Shown: piece by piece, positions 34,047-41,323 of the stretch
Layout of the letters: the number at the start of each line of letters is the position of its first letter
Position numbering within the stretch: position 1 is the first letter of the stretch
Assembly (NCBI RefSeq): GCF_030818485.1
Contig: NZ_JAUTAJ010000002.1
Span: 124,001-188,000 of the forward strand
Reading direction: 5' to 3'
DNA: 64,000 nt
Source: Pseudoroseomonas cervicalis
GTDB taxonomy: Bacteria > Pseudomonadota > Alphaproteobacteria > Acetobacterales > Acetobacteraceae
Notes under the pieces: model-generated
Seen by the model: the letters and a program-made list of their open reading frames with translations, nothing else
The model's database searches: none
Told to the model about the DNA's origin: nothing
Translations under genes and position numbers: made by a program

Positions 34047-35399
34047 ATGGCGTCTCTGGATCTGGCGACGGCGGCCCCGTCCTCGCCCAAGCGGTTCTAT
34101 CAGCATCTCTATGTGCAGGTGCTGGTGGCCATCGCGGCCGGCATCCTGCTCGGCCATTTCTACCCGCAGACCGGCGCGGACATGAAGCCGCTGGGCGACG
34201 CCTTCATCAAGCTGGTGAAGATGGTGATCGCGCCGGTGATCTTCCTGACCGTCGTCACCGGCATCGCCGGTGTGCGCGACCTCGGCAAGGTCGGGCGCGT
34301 CGCCGGCAAGGCGATGCTCTACTTCCTGGTCTTCTCGACCCTGGCGCTGATCGTCGGCCTGATCACCGGCAATGTCATCCAGCCGGGCGCGGGGCTGAAC
34401 ATCAACCCGGCGACGCTCGATGCCTCCGCCGTCTCCGGCTACGCCGCCCGCGCGCATGAGACGACGATCACCGGCTTCCTGATGAACATCATCCCGGCCT
34501 CGCCGGTCAGCGCCTTCGCCTCCGGCGACATCCTGCAGGTGCTGTTCTTCTCCGTGCTGCTCGGCATCGCGCTGGCCGCGGTGGGCGAGAAGGCGGAGCC
34601 GCTGATGAAGCTGTTCCACTCCGCCTCGGCCGGCATGTTCAAGCTGGTGGCGATCCTGATGAAGGCCGCCCCGATCGGCGCCTTCGGCGCCATGGCCTTC
34701 ACCATCGGCCGCTACGGCATCGGCTCCATCGCCAATCTGGCGCTGCTGATCGCCACCTTCTACATCACCTCGCTGCTCTTCGTGCTGGTCGTGCTCGGCG
34801 CCGTCGCCCGCTACAATGGCTTCTCCATCCTGGCGCTGATCCGCTACATCAAGGAGGAGCTGCTGCTGGTGCTCGGCACCTCCTCCTCGGAAGCCGCGCT
34901 GCCGACGCTGATGGAGAAGATGGAGCGCGCCGGCGCCAAGAAGTCGGTGGTCGGGCTGGTGGTGCCCACCGGCTACAGCTTCAACCTGGACGGCACCAAC
35001 ATCTACATGACGATGGCGGCGCTGTTCATCGCCCAGGCCTGCGGCATCCAGCTCTCGCTCTGGGACCAGGTGCTGCTGCTGCTGGTGGCCATGCTCTCCT
35101 CCAAGGGCGCGGCCGGCATCACCGGCGCCGGCTTCATCACGCTCGCCGCCACCCTCTCCGTCGTGCCCTCCGTGCCGGTCGCCGGCATGGCGCTGATCCT
35201 CGGCATCGATCGCTTCATGTCCGAGTGCCGCGCTTTGACCAACCTGGTCGGCAATGCGGTGGCCACCATCGTCGTCGCCCGCTGGGAGGGCGAGCTGGAC
35301 AAGGAGCGGCTGGATGCCGCCATGGCCGGCCGCCCGCTGCCGCGCGAGGAGATCGACGCGCCGGTGCTCGGCGGCCCGGTGATGCAGCCGGCCGAGTGA
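34047..35399 (+). CDS. dctA: C4-dicarboxylate:cation symporter DctA
   Basis: A 450-residue member of the DAACS family that imports succinate, fumarate and malate with H+ or Na+. Hallmarks are the Ser-rich hairpin [18 protein letters not shown], the substrate-binding [13 protein letters not shown] and [14 protein letters not shown]. The N-terminus [17 protein letters not shown] is typical. A GGAGGA site precedes the ATG. The gene is divergent from dctBD and ends at a strong intrinsic terminator. Confidence 0.95.
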   Translation: MASLDLATAAPSSPKRFYQHLYVQVLVAIAAGILLGHFYPQTGADMKPLGDAFIKLVKMVIAPVIFLTVVTGIAGVRDLGKVGRVAGKAMLYFLVFSTLALIVGLITGNVIQPGAGLNINPATLDASAVSGYAARAHETTITGFLMNIIPASPVSAFASGDILQVLFFSVLLGIALAAVGEKAEPLMKLFHSASAGMFKLVAILMKAAPIGAFGAMAFTIGRYGIGSIANLALLIATFYITSLLFVLVVLGAVARYNGFSILALIRYIKEELLLVLGTSSSEAALPTLMEKMERAGAKKSVVGLVVPTGYSFNLDGTNIYMTMAALFIAQACGIQLSLWDQVLLLLVAMLSSKGAAGITGAGFITLAATLSVVPSVPVAGMALILGIDRFMSECRALTNLVGNAVATIVVARWEGELDKERLDAAMAGRPLPREEIDAPVLGGPVMQPAE

Positions 35400-35425
35400 G
35401 CCATCGCCCCGGTAGGGGCGGGACG

Positions 35426-35458
35426 GGGCCCGGGGGAGACGCTCCCCCGGGCCCTTTT
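35426..35458 (+). terminator. Intrinsic terminator after dctA
   Basis: A 13-bp perfect stem (GGGCCCGGGGGAG / CTCCCCCGGGCCC), loop ACG, followed by TTTT. The clearest rho-independent terminator in the window. Confidence 0.9.
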
Positions 35459-35507
35459 GCATGGCCGGCCGCCATGGCAGCCTGGGCGGCGACAGGGAGA
35501 GACAGCC

Positions 35508-36182
35508 ATGAGCGAAGCCGCCCTCGAGGCGATCACCAGCCGGCGCAGCGTGCGCGCCTTCCTGCCGCGCCCGGTGCCGCGCGAGACGCTGCTGCGCATC
35601 CTCGACACCGCCGCCCGCGCCCCCAGCGGCAGCAACATCCAACCATGGAAGCTGCACGCCCTGACCGGCGCGGCGCTCACCCGGCTCTGCGACCGGCTCT
35701 CCGCCGCGCATGCCGCCGGCGAGGCGCCGCGGCGCGAATACCAGTACTACCCGAGGCAATGGCGCTCCCCCTATCTGGAGCGGCGGCGCGCCGTGGGCTG
35801 GAAACTCTATGAGCTGGCGGGTGTGCAGCGCGGCGACCGCGAGGGCGGGATGCGCCAGGAAGGGCTGAACTACCGCTTCTTCGGCGCGCCGGTCGGGCTG
35901 ATCTTCACCATCGACCGCGACATGGAGCAGGGCAGCTGGCTTGACTATGGGATGTTCCTGCAATCGGTGATGGTGGCGGCGCGCGGCCTCGGCCTCGACA
36001 CCTGCCCGCAGGCGGCCTTCGCCAACTACCCGCATCTGCTGCGCGAGGCGCTCGATATCCCGGAGGCCGAGATGGTGGTCTGCGGCATGGCGCTGGGCTG
36101 GGCCGACCCCGCGGCGGCGGTGAACCGGCTGGTGTCGGAGCGCGAGCCGGCCGCGGCCTTCACCACCTTCCACGAGGCCTGA
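35508..36182 (+). CDS. Nitroreductase-family FMN oxidoreductase
   Basis: A 224-residue member of the nitroreductase fold. ITSRRSVRAFLPRPVP and APSGSNIQPWKLHAL are the FMN-binding motifs near the N-terminus, and GLGLDTCPQAAF is the typical late segment. Similar proteins reduce nitroaromatics or quinones; physiological substrate unknown. The ATG at 35508 has a GGGAGA ribosome site. It is flanked by the dctA terminator and the sulfur-detoxification genes, without evident functional link. Confidence 0.82.
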   Translation: MSEAALEAITSRRSVRAFLPRPVPRETLLRILDTAARAPSGSNIQPWKLHALTGAALTRLCDRLSAAHAAGEAPRREYQYYPRQWRSPYLERRRAVGWKLYELAGVQRGDREGGMRQEGLNYRFFGAPVGLIFTIDRDMEQGSWLDYGMFLQSVMVAARGLGLDTCPQAAFANYPHLLREALDIPEAEMVVCGMALGWADPAAAVNRLVSEREPAAAFTTFHEA

Positions 36183-36216
36183 GCCACGCCATGTTCGGGA
36201 AGACGATTTCGATTCT

Positions 36217-36231
36217 TTGCAATTGATGCAA
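36217..36231. promoter_or_regulatory. AT-rich palindrome before the blh-bigR genes
   Basis: TTGCA-ATTGA-TGCAA within an AT-rich island of about 30 bases. Its place upstream of the persulfide dioxygenase and repressor genes makes it a candidate BigR operator or promoter element. Confidence 0.45.
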
Positions 36232-36286
36232 GCCTGCCGCCCGGCGGGGCCGGAGCGGCCGGCCGCGCCGGGAAGGAGCCCCCGCC

Positions 36287-36340
36287 ATGACCCGCCAGCA
36301 CGCGCCCGCCCTTCATGCCACCGGGCGCCGCGCCGCATGA
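36287..36340 (+). CDS. Possible 17-residue leader peptide coupled to blh
   Basis: A short frame, MTRQHAPALHATGRRAA, starts nine bases after a strong AAGGAG ribosome site and its TGA overlaps the blh ATG by four bases (ATGA). The blh start itself has no good ribosome site. The layout suggests that translation of the leader delivers ribosomes to blh. Coding is not proven. Confidence 0.4.
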   Translation: MTRQHAPALHATGRRAA

Positions 36341-37218
36341 GCGCCCGCCCCGAGATCACCGCCTTCCACGAGGCGCGCACCGGCTCCGTCCAGTATGTGG
36401 TGGCCGATCCGGCGACGCGGGACTGCGCCATCATCGACCCGGTGCGGGATTACGACGAGAAATCCGGCGCCACCGCGACGATCCAGGCTGATCGCATCCT
36501 GGACTTCATCGCCGAGCGGGGGCTGCGCCCGGTCTGGATCCTCGACACCCATCCGCATGCCGACCATTTCTCCGCCGCCCCCTATCTGAAGCAGCGCACC
36601 GGCGCGCCCATGGCCACCGGCGCCCTGGTGACCGAGGTGCAGGCGCTGTGGGCCGGGCTCTATGGCTTTCCCGAGGGGCATTTCCGCGCCGATGACTGGG
36701 ACCGGCTGTTCGCGCCGGGCGAGACCTTCCGCATCGGCGGGCTGCAGGCGCGGGTGATGCATTCGCCCGGCCATACGCTGGCCTCGGTCAGCATCGTGGT
36801 GGGCGATGCCGCCTTCATCCACGACACGCTGTTCATGCCCGATTCCGGCACGGCGCGGGCAGATTTCCCTGGCGGCGACGCGGCGGCGCTGTGGCGCTCG
36901 ATCCAGGCGATCCTGGCCCTGCCCGATTCGACGCGGCTCTTCACCGGGCATGACTACGCCCCCGGCGGCCGCGCGCCGCGCTGGGAGAGCAGCGTGGCCG
37001 AGCAGAAGGCCCAGAACATCCACCTGACCCGCCACCGCGACGAGGCGAGCTTCGTCGCCGCCCGCCAGGCGCGCGACCGCACCCTGCCGATGCCGAAGCT
37101 GATCCTGCACGCGCTGCAGGTGAATCTGCGCGGCGGCCGCCTGCCGGAGCCGGGGCCGGGCGGGCGGCGCTGCCTGTCCATCCCGCTCGACGTGCTGCCC
37201 GGCGCGGCCTGGGCGTAG
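36337..37218 (+). CDS. blh: Persulfide-dioxygenase-like MBL-fold hydrolase (Blh/ETHE1 type)
   Basis: A 293-residue metallo-beta-lactamase-fold protein. The metal motif THPHADH follows WILD, SPGHTLASVS supplies the next His, FMPDSGTARADFPGGDA is diagnostic of the Blh/ETHE1 group, and LFTGHDYAPGG gives the last His. ETHE1-type enzymes oxidise glutathione persulfide to sulfite. The BigR-type repressor gene follows by four bases, the usual partner for this enzyme in sulfide detoxification. No rhodanese or sulfide:quinone reductase is nearby. Confidence 0.88.
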   Translation: MSARPEITAFHEARTGSVQYVVADPATRDCAIIDPVRDYDEKSGATATIQADRILDFIAERGLRPVWILDTHPHADHFSAAPYLKQRTGAPMATGALVTEVQALWAGLYGFPEGHFRADDWDRLFAPGETFRIGGLQARVMHSPGHTLASVSIVVGDAAFIHDTLFMPDSGTARADFPGGDAAALWRSIQAILALPDSTRLFTGHDYAPGGRAPRWESSVAEQKAQNIHLTRHRDEASFVAARQARDRTLPMPKLILHALQVNLRGGRLPEPGPGGRRCLSIPLDVLPGAAWA

Positions 37219-37222
37219 CGCC

Positions 37223-37534
37223 ATGGACGCCGCCGCCCTGCCGCCGCGCGCCGCCGAGGCCACCGCCTTCCTGAAGAGCCTCGCGCATCGCGACCGGCTG
37301 CTGATCGCCTGCGCGCTGGTCGAGGGCGAGCGGGCGGTGGGCGAGCTGGAGGTCCTGCTCGACATCCGCCAGCCCGGCCTGTCGCAGCAGCTGGCGGGGC
37401 TGCGCGCGGCGGGGCTGGTGGCCACCCGGCGCGCCGGCAAGGCGGTGTTCTACCGCCTGGCCGATGACCGCGTCGCCGCCTTCCTCCACAGCCTGCGGCG
37501 GCTGTTCTGCGCCGGGGAGCAGCCGCGTGGCTGA
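37223..37534 (+). CDS. bigR: ArsR-family sulfide-responsive repressor (BigR/SqrR type)
   Basis: A 103-residue winged-helix protein. The DNA-binding part is around LDIRQPGLSQQLAGLRAAGLV. Two Cys, Cys30 (LLIACALVEGE) and Cys96 (RLFCAGEQ), match the pair that forms a disulfide or polysulfide link in BigR and SqrR. It should repress its own operon until sulfide or persulfide builds up. The position right after blh supports this. Confidence 0.85.
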   Translation: MDAAALPPRAAEATAFLKSLAHRDRLLIACALVEGERAVGELEVLLDIRQPGLSQQLAGLRAAGLVATRRAGKAVFYRLADDRVAAFLHSLRRLFCAGEQPRG

Positions 37535-37633
37535 TGGCGCCTGGCACGGTCGGGGGGCGGCCGCGGCCAGGCAGGCATCCTTCCGCGCCTTGGGGCATTC
37601 TCCCCCGGGTGCAACCACTCCACGGAGAACAGC

Positions 37634-38059
37634 ATGATCAAGAAGCATGGCAGCGCCGTCTGGCAGGGCGGGATCAAGGACGGCAAGGGCGAGATCTCGA
37701 CCGAGAGCGGCGCGCTCTCCGCCTACCCTTATGGCTTCGCCACCCGCTTCGAGGGCAAGCCGGGCAGCAATCCGGAGGAGTTGGTCGGTGCCGCCCATGC
37801 CGCCTGCTTCAGCATGGCGCTGTCGCTGATCCTGGAGCAGGCCGGGCTGAAGGCCGATCGGCTGGACACCAGGGCGACGGTCTCGCTGGAGAAGCAGGAG
37901 AATGGCTTCGCCATCACCGCCGTGCATCTGGTGCTGAAGGGCAGCGTGCCCGGCGCCACGCCGGAGCAGTTCCAGGAGCTGGCCGGCAAAGCCAAGGCGG
38001 GCTGCCCCGTCTCCAAGCTGCTCAAGGCCGAGATCACGCTGGACGCCAGCCTGGCCTGA
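37634..38059 (+). CDS. osmC: OsmC-family organic hydroperoxide reductase
   Basis: A 141-residue OsmC/Ohr-fold peroxiredoxin. The catalytic Cys are Cys58 (AAHAACFSMAL) and Cys124 (KAGCPVSKLL), and GSNPEELVGAAHAAC is the family signature; the short length and YPYGFATRF are of the OsmC rather than Ohr group. It reduces organic hydroperoxides. It is monocistronic, 99 bases after bigR, and ends at a hairpin shared with the convergent GntR gene. Confidence 0.9.
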   Translation: MIKKHGSAVWQGGIKDGKGEISTESGALSAYPYGFATRFEGKPGSNPEELVGAAHAACFSMALSLILEQAGLKADRLDTRATVSLEKQENGFAITAVHLVLKGSVPGATPEQFQELAGKAKAGCPVSKLLKAEITLDASLA

Positions 38060-38071
38060 CGAATCGGGCCT

Positions 38072-38103
38072 GGCGCGGGGCGGCGCCGCCGCCGCCCCGC
38101 GCC
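38072..38103. terminator. Bidirectional terminator between osmC and a GntR gene
   Basis: A 13-bp perfect stem (GGCGCGGGGCGGC / GCCGCCCCGCGCC) with a 6-base loop, between two convergent stops. No T-run. Confidence 0.6.
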
Positions 38104-38110
38104 TGGGTGC

Positions 38111-38842
38111 TCAGCGCACCTCGTTCACATAGATCCGCCGCTCGGTCGGCGCGTGGTGGGTCGAGAGCAGGAAGGGCTGGCCGGCCTGGTCATAGGCCAC
38201 GGAATCGATGCGCAGCAGCGCAGCCGGCGGGGCCAGCCGGAACAGCGCGGCGGTCTCCGACTCCGCCAGCACGGCGCGCAGCTCCTCCCGCACGGCGGAG
38301 AGGCGGATGCCGTTGCGCTCCAGCAGATAGCGGTAGATCAGCGCGGGCGCGGCCTCCGGCGCCTCGGGGAAATCCGGCGCGCGCTCGGCGCTGATGCGGA
38401 AATCATCCAGCATGGCGGGCTCGCCCTCCACCAGGCGCAGCCGCTGCAGCGTGATCAGCGGCGCGCCGGGGGCGAGCTGCAGCCGCTCGGCCTCCGCCGC
38501 GCTGGCCGGGCGGCGGCGCAGCTCCAGCAGCTGCACGCGCGAGCGCAGCAGCGCCCCATCCGCGCTGTGCAGCCGGAAATACTGGTAGAAGAAGCGCAGC
38601 GAATGCAGCGGCGCGCGGCCGGTGACCACGGTGCCGCGCTTGGGCTGGCGGCTGAGCTGGCCCTCGGCCACCAGATCGGCCAGCGCCCGCCGCATGGTGC
38701 CGATGCCCACCGCGAAATCCCGCGCCAGCGCCGTCTCCCCGGGGATCACATGGCCGGCCGGCCAATGGCCCAGGGCGATGGCCTCGGAGAGCTGGCGCTT
38801 CACCCGCTCATGCAGGGGTGGCTGGCGGGTGGGCAAGGGCAT
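38111..38842 (-). CDS. GntR-family regulator with UTRA ligand domain
   Basis: A 243-residue HutC-type regulator. The winged helix is residues 8-72 (GHWPAGHVIPGETALARDF, VGIGTMRRALADLVAEGQL), and a UTRA domain fills the rest (LITLQRLRLVEGEPAMLDD, IYRYLLERNGIRL). The ligand is not predictable. It lies downstream of the nickel pump on the same strand and 82 bases from the pump's restored stop, but belongs to no obvious pathway here. Confidence 0.87.
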   Translation of the reverse strand: MPLPTRQPPLHERVKRQLSEAIALGHWPAGHVIPGETALARDFAVGIGTMRRALADLVAEGQLSRQPKRGTVVTGRAPLHSLRFFYQYFRLHSADGALLRSRVQLLELRRRPASAAEAERLQLAPGAPLITLQRLRLVEGEPAMLDDFRISAERAPDFPEAPEAAPALIYRYLLERNGIRLSAVREELRAVLAESETAALFRLAPPAALLRIDSVAYDQAGQPFLLSTHHAPTERRIYVNEVR

Positions 38843-38924
38843 GGGGCGCGGTTCTCCGGCGGCACCCGCCGCTCATAGCGGATTTCCGCGCCGTCCGCGC
38901 CTGCCGCCCCGTCATTTTCGCGGC

Positions 38925-39837
38925 TCAGGCGAGACCCGACCAGCCGCTCCAGCCCATATAGAGCCCGACCAGCAGGATCAGCAGCGCCGAGGCGAAGGGG
39001 CGCGCGGCGGGCCAGGGTGGCGAAGCCTGCGGACCAGCGCCGCTCCGCCCGGCGCAGCCCGATGGCGGCCACCACCCCCACCGCCACCATCACCGCCGCC
39101 AGGCCGAGCGAGAACCCCATGACCAGCGTCGCCCCCAGCGCCACATGCTGCAGCTGCAGGCAGAGCAGCAGCACGGTGATGGCGGCGGGGCAGGGGATGA
39201 GCCCGCCGGTCAGGCCGAACAGCACGATCTGCGGCGTGGTCACGGCGCGGCCGGCGAAGCGGCGGCGGATCTGCTCGGCATGGGCGCGCGCATGGTGGTC
39301 CTGCCCATCCTCTTGCGGGCCGGGCCAGGCGGGCGGAGGCCCATGGTCATGGTCATGGTCATGGTCATGGTCATGGTCATGGTCATGGTCATGGTCATGG
39401 TCATGGTCATGGTCATGGTCATGGTCATGGTCATGGTCATGGTCATGGTCATGGTCATGGTCATGATGGTGGTGGTGATGCGCGGCCGGGTGCAGCGCGC
39501 GCCATTGCCGCCACAGCATCCACAAGGCCACCAGCACCACGATGCCGCCCGAGGCGAGCTGGAAATAGGGCTCGGAGGTGGCGGTGTCGAACCGGCCGGC
39601 ATAGGCCAGGCCGAGCAGCGCCACCGCCCAGACCACCAGCGTGTGCGACAGCGCCGCCGACAGGCCGAGCAGCACCGCCTGGCCGACGCTGCCGCGGATG
39701 GCGACGATGAAGGCCGCCATCATCGTCTTGGAATGGCCCGGCTCCAGCCCGTGCAGCGCACCGAGCAGGATGGCGGAGGGGATGAACAGCCAGGCCTGCG
39801 CCGCGCCCTGCTGCAGCAGCTCGGCAAAGGGGGTCAT
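38925..39837 (-). CDS. rcnA: Nickel/cobalt efflux protein RcnA type, frameshifted near the C-terminus
   Basis: A membrane exporter of the NicO/RcnA family: LLGALHGLEPGHSKTMMAAF is the metal-site helix, followed by a long cytoplasmic His/Asp tract of about 50 residues and GLTGGLIPCPAAITVLLLC. The frame is disrupted in the G4 run at 38997-39000. Dropping one base gives a final membrane helix (FASALLILLVGLYMGW) and a stop at 38925, 303 residues in all. Read as it stands, the protein loses this helix and runs into the GntR gene to 38800. It is downstream of the CsoR/RcnR-type repressor by 9 bases. Confidence 0.87.
39342..39464. repeat. Hexanucleotide microsatellite (20 uninterrupted units)
   Basis: Twenty perfect copies of CATGGT on the plus strand, which is CATGAC (His-Asp) in the rcnA frame, plus a half unit. 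No substitutions interrupt it even at third positions, a sign of recent expansion. Length changes would keep the frame and alter the metal-binding loop. Confidence 0.97.
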
Positions 39838-39846
39838 GCGCGCCGC

Positions 39847-40122
39847 CTATTTCAGGTAGCTGCGGACGAGGTCGACCAGCTGCTCCGCCGCCGCCTCGTC
39901 CAGCGCGCCGGGATGCCGGGCGGGGTCGACCAGATGGTGGCGGATATGGTCCTCCACCACCTCGGCCATCAGCCCCGCCATGGCGCCGCGGGCCGCGGCG
40001 ATGCGGTGCATCACCTGCTCGCAGCCGGCCTCCTCCTCCAGCGCGCGCTCGATCGCCTCCACCTGGCCGCGCAGGCGGCGCACCCGGGCCAGCAGCTTCC
40101 GCTTGTCGCGCAGCGTGTGCAT
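39847..40122 (-). CDS. rcnR: CsoR/RcnR-family metal-sensing repressor
   Basis: A 91-residue all-helical repressor of the DUF156 family. LLARVRRLRGQVEAIERAL is the first helix, Cys34 (EAGCEQVMHRIAAARGAM) is the conserved metal-ligand Cys and His residues follow at HIRHHLVDP. Ligand set and partner gene favour nickel/cobalt sensing (RcnR) over copper or formaldehyde. GGAGG precedes the ATG. A G-tract palindrome lies just upstream, and the efflux gene follows by 9 bases. Confidence 0.87.
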   Translation of the reverse strand: MHTLRDKRKLLARVRRLRGQVEAIERALEEEAGCEQVMHRIAAARGAMAGLMAEVVEDHIRHHLVDPARHPGALDEAAAEQLVDLVRSYLK

Positions 40123-40139
40123 GCGCCGCCTCCGATAGG

Positions 40140-40156
40140 GTAGGGGGGTATCCTAC
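40140..40156. promoter_or_regulatory. G-tract palindrome, candidate RcnR/CsoR operator
   Basis: GTAGG-GGGGTAT-CCTAC: inverted 5-base arms around a G-rich centre, the form seen in RcnR and CsoR operators. It is 18 bases before the repressor ATG. Confidence 0.55.
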
Positions 40157-40183
40157 GCGGAGGCGGCGCGGCGCGCCAGGATC

Positions 40184-41323
40184 TCAGGCGGCGACGGCGG
40201 CGCGGCCCGGCTGCAGGTCGTAGCGGGTGAAATGCCGGTTCAGCGCCGGCAGCGGCGCGATCTCCATGCGCCCCTCGGCCGGCACCATCAGGATCATGGC
40301 GACGGTGGCGGAGAGGTTGCCGCCCAGATTCATCCGCGGCGGCCGGCAGACCGACCAGGGCGATTGCCAGTCGTCGAACAGCGCCTCGCGCATCGCCTCG
40401 ATGCCCAGCGCGCCGCGATGGGAGTCGAGGATCTGCCGCACCCGCAGGTCGCGATACAGGCTGTCCGGCGTGCTCTCCACCCCGGCCTCGCGCAGCTTGG
40501 CCAGCGCCACCGGGCTCTGCCAGTGATTGGCATGCACCAGCATGCCGGCCTCCGGCTGCACCAGGAAGCTCTCATCGGGGGCGCATTCGATGTCGAGGGC
40601 GAAGCCGTCGACATGGCTCAGCATCAGGTTGTTGGAGGCGGATTTCGGCGTGGCGTAGAGGGTGCGGAGCGCGAGGGCCACATGCTCCTGCTCCAGCACC
40701 TTGCGCCGCAGCAGGGAGAGCGGCACGCCCTGGCGGGTGTAGTCGCGCTCGCTGCTGAGATAGTTCGCCGTCACCGCGATGCCGGCGGCGTTCATGCCGC
40801 AGCGCGCCAGGCCGCCGGCCTCGACGAAGGTCAGCATGTCCGGCCCGTCCTCGCGCCGGATGCGCAGCACCACGCCGGTCTCGGCGCATTCCTGCTTCCA
40901 GTCCCAGTTCTGGCCATGCACCAGCCGGCCATCCTGCGTCACCGAGGGCAGCAGGATGGCGCCGGTGCAGCCATCCGGGTTGCGCGCCTCCTCCTCCCGC
41001 ATCCGGTCGGCGCGGCGCTTGGCCAGCTGCAGGATCTCGGTGCGGCAATTGATCAGCAGGATGTCCTCGAAGGCGACATTGGCGCCCTCGGCGATGCCGC
41101 GCATCTCGGCGACATAGGCGGGGTCGAAGGCCTCGACCTGGGGGACGAAATCGCGCGCCATGGCGCGCACCGCCCCCGCATCCTGTCCGCCGGCGGTCAG
41201 CTGCTGGCCGTAATGCGCGAGCGAGCGGTGCACCCGCGACGCCGCCTGCCGCCCATAGGCGCGGCCGCGCGCCTCGGGCGTGCCGCTCAGCTCGATCAGC
41301 GGGAAGGGTTCGATGCTGCTCAT
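40184..41323 (-). CDS. C45-family autoproteolytic acyltransferase/hydrolase
   Basis: A 379-residue Ntn-hydrolase precursor related to penicillin acyl-coenzyme A:6-APA acyltransferase. Self-cleavage is expected before Cys119 (NPDGCTGAILLPS), which then acts as nucleophile. RAYGRQAASRVH, LLINCRTEI, and HGQNWDWKQE are typical. It has no signal peptide, so it acts inside the cell, probably on an amide taken up by the ABC transporter encoded upstream. Its start overlaps the fused ATPase stop by four bases. Substrate unknown. Confidence 0.85.
   Translation of the reverse strand: MSSIEPFPLIELSGTPEARGRAYGRQAASRVHRSLAHYGQQLTAGGQDAGAVRAMARDFVPQVEAFDPAYVAEMRGIAEGANVAFEDILLINCRTEILQLAKRRADRMREEEARNPDGCTGAILLPSVTQDGRLVHGQNWDWKQECAETGVVLRIRREDGPDMLTFVEAGGLARCGMNAAGIAVTANYLSSERDYTRQGVPLSLLRRKVLEQEHVALALRTLYATPKSASNNLMLSHVDGFALDIECAPDESFLVQPEAGMLVHANHWQSPVALAKLREAGVESTPDSLYRDLRVRQILDSHRGALGIEAMREALFDDWQSPWSVCRPPRMNLGGNLSATVAMILMVPAEGRMEIAPLPALNRHFTRYDLQPGRAAVAA

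Noticed and set aside
39340..39470. Met-Val and Met-Thr repeat proteins across the hexamer tract
   Set aside because: These are other-frame readings of the His-Asp microsatellite inside rcnA.
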